DNA of 64,000 nt from Streptomyces sp. NBC_00690 (GTDB lineage Bacteria; Actinomycetota; Actinomycetes; Streptomycetales; Streptomycetaceae): contig NZ_CP109009.1 in assembly GCF_036226685.1 (NCBI RefSeq), positions 6,785,501 through 6,849,500 of the forward strand. The letters run 5' to 3'. The notes under the pieces are model-generated. The model worked only from the letters and a program-made list of their open reading frames with translations. It made no database searches and had not been told where the DNA came from. Positions 31,989 to 43,179 of the stretch are shown in pieces. The translations under genes were made by a program, and so were the position numbers. The number at the start of each line of letters is the position of its first letter. The first letter of the stretch is position 1.

Positions 31989-34667
31989 TCAGTCGTCAGG
32001 CGGCAGCGGTTGCTCCGTCCAGATCACCTTGCCGCCAGGGGTGTAGCGCGTCCCCCAGCGATCGGCGAACTGCGCCACCAGGAACAGCCCCCGGCCACCC
32101 TCGTCGGTGATGGTGGCCTGCCGCAGATGCGGTGAAGTGCTGCTGCGGTCCGACACCTCGCAGATCAGGGTGCGCTCCCGGATCAGCCGTACCCGGATCG
32201 GTCCGGTGGCGTACCGAATGGCGTTCGTCACCAACTCGCTGAGGATCAGTTCGGTCGTGAACGCCTCGTCCTCCAGACCCCACTCGTCGAGCTTGAGGGC
32301 GACCGCGGCCCGTACCTCGGCCACCGCCGAAGGGTCGCTCGGCACCTCCCAGTCGGCGACCTCACTGGACTCGAAGACCTTGGTGCGCCCCACCAGCAGG
32401 GCGATGTCGTCCCGCTGCGGCTCGAGCAGCATGGCGTCGAGCACCGCCTCGCAGATCTCCTCCGGGGTCCGGTCGGGATGCCCGCGAAGGGTGTCGCACA
32501 GCAGGTCGAGACCCACGTCGATGTCCCTGTCGCGATCCTCCACCAGACCGTCCGTGTACAGGACGAGCGAGCTATTGCGCTCCAGCTCCAGTTCCAGGGT
32601 CTCGAACGGCAGACCCCCGAGCCCCAGCGGCGGTCCGCCCGGTACGTCGGCGATCTCGGCGGTGCCGTCCGGCCGCAGGACCACGGGTTGCAGATGCCCC
32701 GCACGGGCCATCGTGCACCGCCCCGACGCCGGATCGTAGATCGCGTACAGACAGGTGGCCCCGGTGACACCCGCTTCCACACCGCCCTCGGCCTCGTCCT
32801 GGTCGATGCGGGTCACCAACTCGTCGAGGTGCCACAACAACTCGTCGGGAGGCAGGTCCAGGGTGGAGAAGTTGTGCACCGCGGTCCGTAGCCGGCCCAT
32901 GGTGGCGGCGGCGTGCAGTCCGTGCCCCACCACGTCCCCCACCACCAACGCCACCCGGGCACCGGGCAACGGGATGATGTCGAACCAGTCCCCGCCCACC
33001 CCGCCGAGGCCACCGAGACCCGCCTGCGCCGGGCGGTACCGGAAGGCGACGTCGAGGGCATCCTGCTCCGGCAGCCCGCGAGGCAGCAGACTGCGTTGCA
33101 GGGTGACGGCCATGGTGTGCTCGCGCGAGTAGCGGCGGGCGTTGTCCACGCTCACCGCGGCCCTGGCCACCAGTTCCTCGGCGACGGAACGGTCCTCCTC
33201 GTCATAGGCTTCGGGCCGCTCCGCCCGCCAGAAGATGGCCAAGCCGAGGATGGCACCGCGCGCCCGCAGCGGAACCGCGATCATCGAATGGAATCCGGCG
33301 TCCACCAACGCCCGCGCCCGCTCCGGTGCCTGCTGCTCCCACCCGTTGAAGGTGCCGAGGACCGGCTCCAACACCGCCTCACCGCGGTTCAGCCCGTCAC
33401 CGAGCCGGGTGGAGGGCAGATAGCGGATGACGGTGTCGAGTTGGAAGTGGGCGGTGTCGAGGCCATGACCGTCCGCGGCGATCCTTCGCATGTCCGCGCC
33501 GGCGCCGCTCTTCATCGGCTCCTCGCCGCGCAGGACCGCCTCCACCAGATCGACGGTCGCGTAGTCGGCGAACCTGCCGATCGCGAACTCCACGAGCTCC
33601 TGGCAGGTGCGCACGACATCGAGTTTGGTGCCGATCTCCTCACCGGCGTCGTACAGCAGCTTCAGCCGCCCCTGGGCGATGTCGGCCCGGCCGCTGAGCG
33701 CCTGGAGTTCGGTGGTGTCCCGGAAGGTCGCCACGCTTCCCGGGGGGCCACCGTTCTGATCGGTGGGCCGCTGGTTGACCACCAGCAGCCGATCACCCAC
33801 CCGGTGTATCTCATCGCTGGCCACCCGGCCGGACTCCAACAGCTCGGCGGTCTGCGGCTCCATCCCCACCTCGCCCACCCGACGGCCCTCCACGGTCGCG
33901 GGCAGGTCGAGCAGTCGCCGTGCCTCGTCGTTGGCGAGGAGGAGTCGCCCCTCCTCACCGACGATGAGGACGCCCTCGCGGACCGCGTGCAACACCGCGT
34001 CATGGTGTTCGTACATCCGGGTCATCTCTTCGGGGCCCAGCCCGCGGGTCTGGCGGCGCAGCCGCTTGCTCACCAGCGCCGCGCCGACCGTGGTGAGCAG
34101 CAGCACCAGGCCCGCCGCACCGAAGATCAGGGGGAACTGGTCGTTGGCGGCCCCGCTGACCCGCTCCAACGTCACCCCGGCCGACACCACACCGATGATG
34201 GAGGCGTCGCGGTCCCGGACCGGGACCGCGACCTGCACCAACGGGCCGATGCCGCTGTCGAGTTTCCTGGTGACCGTGTCGCCGTCGAGGACGGCCCGTA
34301 GATCGCCGGTGAACTTCTTCCCGATCAGCCCCGGCACCGGATGGGTGTAGCGGGTGCCGTCCCTGCCGACGACCACCAGGAAGTCGACGTCTGCGTCCTG
34401 GCGTACGGCCTCGGCGCGTGGTTGGAGGATCACCGCCGGCGCATCGCTCTTGAGCGCCGCGTCCATGCCCGGCGAGTTGGCGAACGTCTCCGCCACCGCC
34501 AGCGACCGGCTGACCGCCTCGTTCTCGCTGTCGGCGTGCGACTGGAGGACGAGCGCGACGATGCACGTGGCGACGAGCAGCAGCACGATCGCCACCTGGA
34601 GGAGGAAGACCTGCCCCGCGACGGTCCTCATCCCCAGTACCGAGCGCCGGCTGTTCCGTTGGGCCAT
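31989..34667 (-). CDS. membrane sensor SpoIIE phosphatase with HATPase domain
   Basis: An 892-residue multidomain regulator. Membrane helices near 18-42 and 177-199 flank an extracellular Cache domain of the DcuS/CitA type. PAS (about 218-330), GAF (about 345-510), SpoIIE/PP2C phosphatase (about 530-750, with VGGDWFDIIPL, VGDVVGHG and LVLYTDGLVEDRD) and an RsbW-like ATPase (about 765-885, ELVTNAIRYA and GGRGLFLV) follow. It should set the phosphorylation of an anti-sigma-factor antagonist and possibly phosphorylate it too, in response to an extracellular signal. It is a single-gene unit. Confidence 0.92.
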   Translation of the reverse strand: MAQRNSRRSVLGMRTVAGQVFLLQVAIVLLLVATCIVALVLQSHADSENEAVSRSLAVAETFANSPGMDAALKSDAPAVILQPRAEAVRQDADVDFLVVVGRDGTRYTHPVPGLIGKKFTGDLRAVLDGDTVTRKLDSGIGPLVQVAVPVRDRDASIIGVVSAGVTLERVSGAANDQFPLIFGAAGLVLLLTTVGAALVSKRLRRQTRGLGPEEMTRMYEHHDAVLHAVREGVLIVGEEGRLLLANDEARRLLDLPATVEGRRVGEVGMEPQTAELLESGRVASDEIHRVGDRLLVVNQRPTDQNGGPPGSVATFRDTTELQALSGRADIAQGRLKLLYDAGEEIGTKLDVVRTCQELVEFAIGRFADYATVDLVEAVLRGEEPMKSGAGADMRRIAADGHGLDTAHFQLDTVIRYLPSTRLGDGLNRGEAVLEPVLGTFNGWEQQAPERARALVDAGFHSMIAVPLRARGAILGLAIFWRAERPEAYDEEDRSVAEELVARAAVSVDNARRYSREHTMAVTLQRSLLPRGLPEQDALDVAFRYRPAQAGLGGLGGVGGDWFDIIPLPGARVALVVGDVVGHGLHAAATMGRLRTAVHNFSTLDLPPDELLWHLDELVTRIDQDEAEGGVEAGVTGATCLYAIYDPASGRCTMARAGHLQPVVLRPDGTAEIADVPGGPPLGLGGLPFETLELELERNSSLVLYTDGLVEDRDRDIDVGLDLLCDTLRGHPDRTPEEICEAVLDAMLLEPQRDDIALLVGRTKVFESSEVADWEVPSDPSAVAEVRAAVALKLDEWGLEDEAFTTELILSELVTNAIRYATGPIRVRLIRERTLICEVSDRSSTSPHLRQATITDEGGRGLFLVAQFADRWGTRYTPGGKVIWTEQPLPPDD

Positions 34668-34792
34668 GTCCTCTTTCTACACCTCCCGTGAACGGCGGGC
34701 TGCTCGCGCACCGTGGAACACGGCGGCCACCCGGACGACGGGGACGGATCGGTCCCGGCCGCCGGATGACCGCCGATGACGCGGCCGGCCGG

Positions 34793-36481
34793 CTACCGCC
34801 CGTGCACCGCGCCAGGAGCCTCCGGCAATGAGCTCAGCCGTAGGAGTTCGACCAGTGCGGCGGCCACGGTCTCCTGCGCGTCCGACGCCCCTCCGCGGGA
34901 GCGCCAGGCGACGAAACCGTCCGGGCGGACCAGCAGCGCGCCGTCGTCCGACAGCCCGTGCCGCTCGGCCCACTCCGGCCCCACCTCGGGGACCAGATCG
35001 GCGTCCGCGCCACTGCCCACGGCGTACACGTCCAGCGGAACCGACAGCCGGGCGGCTGCCCTTCGACCCCCGTCCGCCCAGGGAGATCCCGCGCCGCACA
35101 GGAGTACGAAGGAGCGCTCGTACAGGTCCAGCGTCGACAACCGCTCGCCCGCCCTGACCACCCACAGATGAGGGGCGCGGGTGCCCGGCTCACCGATGAG
35201 CCGGAGCTCGCCGGGCACCACCGGGCGCCCGGCGTCCGCACCGATGACCGCACCGTAGGGGTACCCGTACCCCATGGCCACGGTGAGGACGCCGCCCTGG
35301 GGGCCGCCACCGGGGGTGATGGCCGGGGTGTAGCCGGGGTGGCTGTGCTCGACGGAGCGGGCCGACGCCCGCTCGCTGGTCGCCCGGGCCACCGGCATCC
35401 GCTCCTCGCCGTAGGTGCCGAGCAGCGAACGGCCCGCCCAGCCCCCCAGCACGGCCGCCAGCTTCCAGGCCACGTTGTGGGCGTCCTGGATGCCGGTGTT
35501 GGAACCGAAGGCCCCGGTCGGCGACATCTCGTGCGCGGCGTCGCCCGCCAGCAGCACCCGGCCGTCGCCGTAGCGCAGAGCCACCCGTTCGGCGGCGTGC
35601 CACGGGGCCTTTCCGGTGATCTCCACATCGAGGTCCGGGGCCCCGACCGCCCTGCGGATGTGCTCACGGCAGCGCTCGTCGGTGAAGTCCTCCAGCGTCT
35701 CGCCCCGCTCCGGGTGCCAGGGCACGTGGAACACCCACTGCTCCGCGTTGTCCACCGGCAGCAGGGCACCATCGGCGTCCTGCTCGGTGAGGTAGCAGAC
35801 GATGAACCGCCGGTCGCCGACGATCGCCGCGAGCCCACGGGAGGTGAAGGTCAGGCTCACATTGTGGAACAGCTCGCCGTTGCCGCTCTGCCCGATGCGC
35901 AACTGCTCCCGCACCGGGCTGCGCGGCCCGTCGGCCGCCACCAGATAGTCCGCGCGCACGGTGGTGTGCTCACCCGTCAGATGGTCCTTGACGACGGCGG
36001 TCACCCCGTCGGAGTCCTGGTCGAAGGTCAGGAGTTCGGTGGAGAACCGCAACTCGGCCCCGTACTCGCGCGAATGCCGGGCGAGCACGGGCTCGATGTC
36101 GTTCTGGCTGCACAGGCACCAGCCGGACGGGCTGATCCGGGCCAGCCCGCCACCCGGGTCGATCTCCTTGAACAGCCACTCCTGGTCGTCGCCGGTCAGC
36201 GATCGGGCCTGGAGGATGCCGTGGTTGTCGGAGAGGACGGCGGCGGCCTCGCGGATCTCACCCTCCACCCCGGCGCGGCGGAACAGTTCCATCGAACGGA
36301 CGTTGATCCCGCGGCCCCGGGGATGGGTCGAGGTACCCGAGTGCTTCTCGACGAGCAGATGCCCGATGCCGTGCCTGCTGAGGAACATCGACGTGGACAG
36401 GCCCACCAGGGACCCGCCCACGATCAGTACCGGCACCCGGTGAACAGTGGTCTCGGTGGTGTTTGCTGGGGGCTCTTCCAT
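34793..36481 (-). CDS. FAD-dependent hydroxylase of the spore pigment cluster (whiE ORFVIII-like)
   Basis: A 562-residue class A flavoprotein monooxygenase. It shows a dinucleotide-binding start (VLIVGGSLVGLSTSMFLSRHG), the DGPRSPVR segment, the second FAD motif GDAAHEMSPTGAFGSN and a thioredoxin-like C-terminal domain, as in aromatic polyketide hydroxylases. It is divergent from the spore-pigment operon, exactly as whiE ORFVIII is in S. coelicolor, and should oxidise the polyketide late in the pathway. Start 36481 is uncertain: no ribosome site, and ATGs at 36532 and 36553 exist but run into a palindrome. Confidence 0.88.
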   Translation of the reverse strand: MEEPPANTTETTVHRVPVLIVGGSLVGLSTSMFLSRHGIGHLLVEKHSGTSTHPRGRGINVRSMELFRRAGVEGEIREAAAVLSDNHGILQARSLTGDDQEWLFKEIDPGGGLARISPSGWCLCSQNDIEPVLARHSREYGAELRFSTELLTFDQDSDGVTAVVKDHLTGEHTTVRADYLVAADGPRSPVREQLRIGQSGNGELFHNVSLTFTSRGLAAIVGDRRFIVCYLTEQDADGALLPVDNAEQWVFHVPWHPERGETLEDFTDERCREHIRRAVGAPDLDVEITGKAPWHAAERVALRYGDGRVLLAGDAAHEMSPTGAFGSNTGIQDAHNVAWKLAAVLGGWAGRSLLGTYGEERMPVARATSERASARSVEHSHPGYTPAITPGGGPQGGVLTVAMGYGYPYGAVIGADAGRPVVPGELRLIGEPGTRAPHLWVVRAGERLSTLDLYERSFVLLCGAGSPWADGGRRAAARLSVPLDVYAVGSGADADLVPEVGPEWAERHGLSDDGALLVRPDGFVAWRSRGGASDAQETVAAALVELLRLSSLPEAPGAVHGR

Positions 36482-36554
36482 GCAGTTTGTGTGCCCACCG
36501 GGCCGGTGGTTGCCTCGCCCATTCACCCGCATGGTGCCCATCACTCGCGCCACA

Positions 36555-36571
36555 CGTGGTACCGGACCACG
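36555..36571. promoter_or_regulatory. palindrome between divergent pigment genes
   Basis: CGTGGT-ACCGG-ACCACG is a perfect inverted repeat lying in the 249-bp gap that must hold both spore-pigment promoters. It also argues that the hydroxylase starts downstream at 36481. Confidence 0.4.
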
Positions 36572-36730
36572 ATCGATTCACGAGAGCGCCTTCGCGCCCA
36601 GCGGGCGATCGCGCACATCTCCGCAGCGGCCCGACCCCACCGAGGGCCGCCGCGGGCGGATTTCCCACTGACGACTGACGACGGGCCATCCCTGTGGCGG
36701 CGGCTCAGTCGCGAAGGAGTGTGAAAAGGG

Positions 36731-37852
36731 ATGACCACCCTGTCGGAACGGATATCGCAGTCCGCCTTCGATGGCTCACGACTGCGGGTCATTCTGCTGC
36801 TGGACCTCCACGACGGAGCCCAGAAGCAGTTCCTTGAGGCGTACGAGCACATGCGCAACCACGTGGCCTCGGTGCCCGGCCACATCAGCGACCAGCTCTG
36901 CCAGTCGATCGAGAACCCCTCGCAATGGCTCATCACCAGCGAGTGGGAGAGCGCACCCCCCTTCCTCGCCTGGGTCAACAGCGAGGAACACGTGGAGACC
37001 GTCCAGCCCCTGCACAGCTGTGTCCGGGACACCCGCTCGCTGCGCTTCAGCGTGCTCCGCGAGACCGGGCAGCCCTTCGTCGCCACCCACCCCTCCGCCC
37101 GCCAAGGGCTACAGGCAGCCGCCCGCGTCGGCGAGGGCGTGGTGCGCCACGCCCTGACCTTCACCGTCAAGCCGGGCAGCGAGCAGGCCGTCGCCAAGAT
37201 CCTGGCCGGCTACAGCTCACCGGCCGCCCGCGTCGACGAACACACCCGGCTGCGCCGCACATCCCTCTTCATGCAGGGCAACCGGATCGTGCGCGCGATC
37301 GAGGTGCAGGGCGACCTGATGGCCGCACTGCGCCATGTCTCACGACAGCCGGAGGTACGGGCCGTCGAAGAGGCCATCAACCCCTATCTGGAGCAGGACC
37401 GGGACCTGGACGACCCCAACTCCGCCCGGCTCTTCTTCACCCGGGCCGCGCTCCCGGCGGTCCACCACGTGGCTGCCGACGGCCGGAACAGCGACGAGGT
37501 CAACCGGCATGCGCTGTTCTACCGGGCCAAGGCCGACTGCGGGCTCGCGGTCGCCCGGTTCCTCGCCCAGCAGGACGAGATCGCCGCCGACGATCCGCGC
37601 AGTCCGGTGGCGAGCAGCACCGTCTTCCAACGTGACGACCTCGTCGTCCGGCTGATCGATGTGAGCGGGCCGCTGACGGGCCACCCCTCGCTCGCGCTCG
37701 GGATCCAGGGCCACCGCAAGGCGGCGACCCTCGCCCGACTGCTCATCGGCGGCGACCGGGTCGCCGAGGGCGACGAAGCGAAGATCTCCCGCTTCCTCCG
37801 CGACGCCGACATGCAGCTCATCACCGACCGCTATGCCCCGCCCGAGTCCTGA
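36731..37852 (+). CDS. SchA/CurD-like spore pigment protein (whiE ORFI-like)
   Basis: A 373-residue protein. The N-terminal about 100 residues look like an antibiotic-biosynthesis-monooxygenase (dimeric alpha-beta barrel) domain, followed by two related SchA/CurD domains (about 127-240 and 250-365). These are known only from spore-pigment clusters (sch, cur, whiE), where the exact role is unproven; cofactor-free oxidation is suggested by fold. It is the first gene of the pigment operon, with AAAAGGG before its ATG. Confidence 0.88.
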   Translation: MTTLSERISQSAFDGSRLRVILLLDLHDGAQKQFLEAYEHMRNHVASVPGHISDQLCQSIENPSQWLITSEWESAPPFLAWVNSEEHVETVQPLHSCVRDTRSLRFSVLRETGQPFVATHPSARQGLQAAARVGEGVVRHALTFTVKPGSEQAVAKILAGYSSPAARVDEHTRLRRTSLFMQGNRIVRAIEVQGDLMAALRHVSRQPEVRAVEEAINPYLEQDRDLDDPNSARLFFTRAALPAVHHVAADGRNSDEVNRHALFYRAKADCGLAVARFLAQQDEIAADDPRSPVASSTVFQRDDLVVRLIDVSGPLTGHPSLALGIQGHRKAATLARLLIGGDRVAEGDEAKISRFLRDADMQLITDRYAPPES

Positions 37853-37908
37853 CCCTGCCCGGCTCCGCGGCCGGCCGAAGCCGTCCGCGGCTAACTGGAG
37901 GAACGAGA

Positions 37909-38352
37909 ATGACCACGCACAGCCCACGCATCGTGGACCTCAGCGAGACCCTGCCCAACACCCGCCGCGGAGGCGATCTGCGTGCCCTGCTCACCCCTAC
38001 CGCGGTGGGGGCGACCAGTGGGTTCATGGGCCTGGCGATCGTGCAGCCCGGTGAGCGCATCGCCGAGCACTACCACCCGTACTCCGAGGAGTTCATCTAT
38101 GTGGTGAGCGGCCTCCTGGAAGTGGACCTGGACGGCGAGACCCACAAGCTCCGCCCCGACCAGGGACTGCTGATCCCGCTCAACATGCGGCACAGGTTCC
38201 GCAACGTCGGCAATGTCGAGGCCCGCATGGTCTTCCACCTCGGTCCGCTCGCACCCCGCCCCGAACTGGGCCACGTCGACACCGAGGCACCCGAGAACGC
38301 CGCGGCCGTCGACGAGGGCAGGCCACCGGAACGGTCCGGGGCGGTCTCATGA
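37909..38352 (+). CDS. cupin of the spore pigment cluster (whiE ORFII-like)
   Basis: A 147-residue single-domain cupin. Motif 1 is visible as [16 protein letters not shown], with two His and a Glu for metal binding, and motif 2 as [14 protein letters not shown]. In whiE, sch and cur clusters this gene always lies second and is assumed to act on the nascent polyketide. Its TGA overlaps the ketosynthase ATG. Confidence 0.9.
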   Translation: MTTHSPRIVDLSETLPNTRRGGDLRALLTPTAVGATSGFMGLAIVQPGERIAEHYHPYSEEFIYVVSGLLEVDLDGETHKLRPDQGLLIPLNMRHRFRNVGNVEARMVFHLGPLAPRPELGHVDTEAPENAAAVDEGRPPERSGAVS

Positions 38353-39617
38353 AGCGGCGGGTGGCGGTCACCGGGGTGGGCGTCGTGGCCCCCGGCGGTG
38401 TCGGCGCCCCGGCGTTCTGGAACCTCCTGGAGAACGGGCGTACGGCCACCCGGGGCATCACCCTCTTCAACCCGGAGGGGTTCCGCTCCCGCATCGCCGC
38501 CGAAGTCGACTTCGACCCCGACGCACACGGACTCGACCCGGTCGAGGCGGCCCGCTCGGACCGGTACATCCAGTTCGCGCTGGTGGCCGCCCGGGAGGCG
38601 ATACGCGACGCGGGGCTCGACCCCGAGCAGCAGGACCCGTGGCGCATCGGTGTTTCGCTGGGCACGGCGGTCGGTGGCACCACCCGGTTGGAGCGCGACT
38701 ACGTCGCCGTGTCCTCCCGCGGGGAGCGTTGGGACGTTGACCACCGCCCGGCGGGTGCGGACCTGCACCGGGCCTTCTCGCCCAGCACGCTCGCCTCGGC
38801 GGTCGCCGAACAGATCGGTGCACACGGCCCGGTGCAAACCGTCTCCACGGGCTGCACCTCGGGACTCGACGCCGTGGGGTACGCCTTCCACTCCATCGAG
38901 GAGGGCCGCGCCGACATCTGCATCGCCGGTGCGTCCGACTCGCCGATCTCCCCCATCACGGTCGCCTGCTTCGACGCCATCAAGGCGACCTCGCCCAACA
39001 ACGACGACCCCGCCCATGCGTCCAAGCCGTTCGACGCCAACCGGGACGGATTCGTCATGGGCGAGGGCGGTGCGGTGCTCGTCCTGGAGGAGTTGGAGCA
39101 CGCCCGGGCCCGCGGTGCCACCGTGTACTGCGAGATCAGTGGGTACGCCACCTTCGGCAACGCGTACCACATGACCGGGCTGACCCCCGAGGGGTTGGAG
39201 ATGGCCCGCGCCATCGACACCGCCCTCGCGCACGCCCGGATCGACAGCTCGACCATCGACTACGTCAACGCGCACGGCTCGGGCACCAAGCAGAACGACC
39301 GCCACGAGACCGCCGCGGTCAAGCGTTCCCTCGGCGCGCACGCCTACGACACGCCCATGAGCTCCATCAAGTCGATGGTGGGGCACTCGCTGGGCGCGAT
39401 CGGCGCGATCGAGCTGGTCGCTTGTGTACTCGCCATGGACCGCCAGGTCGTACCGCCGACCGCCAACTACGAGACCCCGGACCCCGAGTGCGATCTGGAC
39501 TACGTTCCGCGCACCGCCCGGGCCCGGAAGCTGCGCAATGTGCTCTCCGTGGGCAGCGGCTTCGGCGGGTTCCAGTCCGCGGTCGTCATGACCAGGCCCG
39601 ATGGGAGGGCACCATGA
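38349..39617 (+). CDS. type II PKS ketosynthase alpha (spore pigment)
   Basis: A 422-residue beta-ketoacyl synthase that condenses malonyl units on ACP. The catalytic triad is present: Cys169 in [10 protein letters not shown], His309 in VNAHGSGT and His346 in VGHSLGA. Together with the chain-length factor it forms the minimal PKS; WhiE-type enzymes make a C24 dodecaketide. Start and stop overlap its neighbours (ATGA on both sides), so stoichiometric coupling with the CLF is expected. Confidence 0.96.
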   Translation: MKRRVAVTGVGVVAPGGVGAPAFWNLLENGRTATRGITLFNPEGFRSRIAAEVDFDPDAHGLDPVEAARSDRYIQFALVAAREAIRDAGLDPEQQDPWRIGVSLGTAVGGTTRLERDYVAVSSRGERWDVDHRPAGADLHRAFSPSTLASAVAEQIGAHGPVQTVSTGCTSGLDAVGYAFHSIEEGRADICIAGASDSPISPITVACFDAIKATSPNNDDPAHASKPFDANRDGFVMGEGGAVLVLEELEHARARGATVYCEISGYATFGNAYHMTGLTPEGLEMARAIDTALAHARIDSSTIDYVNAHGSGTKQNDRHETAAVKRSLGAHAYDTPMSSIKSMVGHSLGAIGAIELVACVLAMDRQVVPPTANYETPDPECDLDYVPRTARARKLRNVLSVGSGFGGFQSAVVMTRPDGRAP

Positions 39618-40876
39618 GCGGCTCCCGTACACAACGCGATCCGGCCCGCCGGGACGCGGTGATCACCGGAATCGGTGTGATCGCCCCGAACGGGATCGGC
39701 GCCGACGTCTTCTGGAAGTCCACCCAGGAGGGCATCAGCGTCCTGGACCGGATCACCCGCGAGGGGTGCGCGGACCTGCCGTTGAAGGTGGGAGGCGAGG
39801 TCCGCGACCTAGACCCGGGGACCATGGTCGAGGACCGCTTCCTCGTGCAGACGGACCGGTTCACCCACTTCGCGATGGCGGCGGCCGATCTCGCCCTCGC
39901 GGACGCCAGGCTGGGCCGGGCGGACTACGAGGACTCTCCGTTCGACGTCGGCGTAGTCACCGCGTCCGGCTCGGGCGGGGGCGAGTTCGGCCAGCGCGAG
40001 CTCCAGGAGCTGTGGGGCAAGAGCCCCCGGTTCGTGGGCCCGTACCAGTCCATCGCCTGGTTCTACGCCGCGAGCACCGGTCAGATATCGATCCGCGGCG
40101 GCTTCAAGGGGCCCTGTGGGGTGGTGTGCAGCGATGAGGCGGGCGGTCTGGACGCGTTCGCCCATGCCGCGGGCGCCATCGCCCGCGGCACGGGCGCGGT
40201 CGTCGTCGGCTCCGCTGAGGCGCCCCTCGCGCCGTACTCGGTCGTGTGCCAACTCGGCTATGAGGACCTGTCCACCAGCGATGACCCCACGCGCGCCTAC
40301 CGGCCCTTCACCCGGGACGCGCACGGTTTCGTACCGGCCGAAGGCGGCGCGATGCTCGTCGTCGAGGAGGCCGCAGCGGCTCGACGACGCGGCGCCCGGC
40401 CCCGGGCCCGCATCGCCGGACATGCGGCCACGTTCACCGGCCCCTCCCGCTGGGAGGAGTCGCGCCAGGGCCTGGCCCGGGCGATCCAGGGTGCGCTCGC
40501 CGAGGCCGACTGCGCTCCGGAGGAGGTGGACGTCGTCTTCGCCGATGCGCTCGGGACGCCCGCAGCGGACCGGGCCGAGGCACTTGCCCTCGTCGACGCG
40601 TTGGGCGAGCACGGCCGGCGGGTCCCGGTGACCGCACCGAAGACCGGCATCGGGCGGGCCTACTGCGGGGGTCCGGTACTCGATGTGGCCGCCGCGGTCC
40701 TGGCCATGGAGCACGGTCTCGTCCCGCCCACGCCCAACGTCTTCGACGTCTGCCATGACATCGATGTCGTCACCGGTAGGGCCCGTCGTGCGTCCCTGCG
40801 CACCGCCCTGGTGCTCAGCCGGGGGCTGATGGGGTCGAACGCCGCGCTCGTCGTACGGATCGCCGACCCCGACTGA
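39614..40876 (+). CDS. type II PKS chain length factor (spore pigment)
   Basis: A 420-residue KS-beta subunit, homologous to the ketosynthase but without the active cysteine: the aligned site reads [12 protein letters not shown], with Glu175 where antibiotic-pathway CLFs usually carry Gln. It forms the heterodimer that sets chain length and helps decarboxylate malonyl-ACP. Its ATG overlaps the KS stop. Glutamate may be typical of spore-pigment CLFs, but I cannot confirm this here. Confidence 0.95.
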   Translation: MSGSRTQRDPARRDAVITGIGVIAPNGIGADVFWKSTQEGISVLDRITREGCADLPLKVGGEVRDLDPGTMVEDRFLVQTDRFTHFAMAAADLALADARLGRADYEDSPFDVGVVTASGSGGGEFGQRELQELWGKSPRFVGPYQSIAWFYAASTGQISIRGGFKGPCGVVCSDEAGGLDAFAHAAGAIARGTGAVVVGSAEAPLAPYSVVCQLGYEDLSTSDDPTRAYRPFTRDAHGFVPAEGGAMLVVEEAAAARRRGARPRARIAGHAATFTGPSRWEESRQGLARAIQGALAEADCAPEEVDVVFADALGTPAADRAEALALVDALGEHGRRVPVTAPKTGIGRAYCGGPVLDVAAAVLAMEHGLVPPTPNVFDVCHDIDVVTGRARRASLRTALVLSRGLMGSNAALVVRIADPD

Positions 40877-40927
40877 GGCATCGACGGGTCGACAGATCGA
40901 GAACGCCACACCCAAGGAGAACACCCC

Positions 40928-41669
<742 letters not shown>

Positions 41670-41691
41670 GCCGGACGAAAGGGCAGTGGAG

Positions 41692-42024
41692 ATGGCCGAC
41701 ACCACCCATCGCACGCTGATCGTGGCCAAGATGGCCCCTGATTCCGCCGATGGCATCGCCCGGCTCTTCGCCGAGTCCGACGAGGGCGAACTGCCGCACC
41801 TCGTCGGGGTCACCCGGCGCAGCCTGTTCCAGTTCGGCGATGTGTATCTGCACCTGATCGAGGCGGACCGGCCCCCCGGCCCCGAGATCGCGAAGGTGAC
41901 GGACCACCCGGAGTTCCGTGGGCTGAGCGACCGGTTGAACGCCTACATCAGCCCGTACGACCCGGAGACCTGGCGCGGCCCCAAGGACGCGATGGCCCGT
42001 CAGTTCTACACCTGGACGCGCTAG
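41692..42024 (+). CDS. polyketide cyclase (TcmI-like, whiE ORFVII-like)
   Basis: A 110-residue dimeric ferredoxin-like cyclase, with HRTLIVAKMAPDSADGIARLF at the start and PYDPETWRGPKDAMARQFY at the end. TcmI relatives close later rings. ATG 41692 is taken with GAAAGG at 41677-41682; GTG 41686 is an alternative. It is the last gene of the pigment operon and is followed by a very strong terminator. Confidence 0.92.
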   Translation: MADTTHRTLIVAKMAPDSADGIARLFAESDEGELPHLVGVTRRSLFQFGDVYLHLIEADRPPGPEIAKVTDHPEFRGLSDRLNAYISPYDPETWRGPKDAMARQFYTWTR

Positions 42025-42051
42025 ACAGCGTCAGACCTGAACTAGGCGGGT

Positions 42052-42104
42052 CCAACGCCCGGTGCCCCGGCCCCTGTCACAGGGGCCGGGGCACCGGGCG
42101 TTGG
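42052..42104. terminator. 25-bp perfect hairpin between pigment operon and methyltransferase
   Basis: 42052-42076 is fully complementary to 42080-42104, leaving only a 3-base turn. It can terminate both the pigment operon (plus) and the methyltransferase operon (minus) and is among the longest perfect stems in the window. Confidence 0.9.
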
Positions 42105-42126
42105 GTCGAGCCGGGACGCAGAGCGC

Positions 42127-43179
42127 TCACACGGTGGACTCGAACGCATGGAGGTAGGCGTTCACCGGACGCACCACGAGCGGAGCCAGACCCGCCTGGG
42201 TCATGCGCTGCACCAGGGACTCCCTGGTGTGCTTGGCCCCGCCCACGTTCAGCAGCAGCATCAGGTCCATCGCGGTGGTGAACTTCATCGACGGAGTGTC
42301 ATCGACCAGGTTCTCGATTACCACCACCCGGGCGCCCGGGCGGGCGGCCTCCACCACATTGCGCAGGGTGCTGCGCGTGGACTCGTCGTCCCACTCCAGG
42401 ATGTTCTTGATGATGTAGAGGTCGGCGTCGATCGGGATCTCGCGCCGCGCATCGCCCGGCACCACCGTCACCCGGTCCGCCAGGGCCCCGCCCGGCCTCA
42501 GTCGGGGGTCCGCCTTGGCCACCACATCGGGCAGGTCGAGCAGGGAGCCACGGACCTTGGGGTGCTTCTCCAGCAGACTGGCGAGCACATGGCCCTGGCC
42601 ACCGCCAATGTCCGCGACCGAGGTAACGCCCGTGAGATCGAGCAGTTGGGCGACGTCGTCCGCCGACTGCCGACTGGAGGTGGTCATCGCCTGATTGAAC
42701 ACCTGCGCGGACTCATGGGCGTCCTGGTGCAGATACTCGAAGAAGCCCTTGCCGTAGAGCTCTTGGAAGACGATGCCGCCGCTGGTCACCGCATCGTCGA
42801 GACGCGGCCAGGCGGACCACGTCCAGGGCTCGGTGCACCACAGGGCGATGGCGCGCAGGCTCTGCGGGTCGTCCTCGCGCAGCATCCGGGACATGGCGGT
42901 GTGGCCGAACGTGCCGTCGGGGCGCTCTTCGAAGATGCCGTAGCAGGACAGCGCGCGCAGCAGTCTGCGCAGCGGGCCTGGCTCGACGTCGAGCGCAGCG
43001 GCGAGCTTCTCCGCCGCTGCCGGTACGTCGTCGAGTGCGTCAGCGACCTTCAGTCGGGCCGCGGCCCGCACGGCTGCCGATACGGCCGCTCCGAAGACGA
43101 GTTCGCGTAGCCGCATGGCTGGTGGCGGGGTCGTCTCGGCCGATGCGGGTTGGTCGGGGCGGGTGCTCAGCGTGGTCAT
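42127..43179 (-). CDS. SAM-dependent O-methyltransferase (polyketide tailoring type)
   Basis: A 350-residue class I methyltransferase of the AcrOMT/DnrK family. An N-terminal winged-helix dimerisation domain is followed by a SAM domain with VADIGGGQGHVLASLL, and IIKNILEWDDE is the usual catalytic segment. Such enzymes methylate phenolic hydroxyls. It converges on the spore-pigment operon, suggesting a modified pigment. It is, however, translationally coupled (TGATG) to a secreted beta-helix gene upstream, so an independent substrate is possible. GTG 43185 is an alternative start. Confidence 0.88.
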   Translation of the reverse strand: MTTLSTRPDQPASAETTPPPAMRLRELVFGAAVSAAVRAAARLKVADALDDVPAAAEKLAAALDVEPGPLRRLLRALSCYGIFEERPDGTFGHTAMSRMLREDDPQSLRAIALWCTEPWTWSAWPRLDDAVTSGGIVFQELYGKGFFEYLHQDAHESAQVFNQAMTTSSRQSADDVAQLLDLTGVTSVADIGGGQGHVLASLLEKHPKVRGSLLDLPDVVAKADPRLRPGGALADRVTVVPGDARREIPIDADLYIIKNILEWDDESTRSTLRNVVEAARPGARVVVIENLVDDTPSMKFTTAMDLMLLLNVGGAKHTRESLVQRMTQAGLAPLVVRPVNAYLHAFESTV

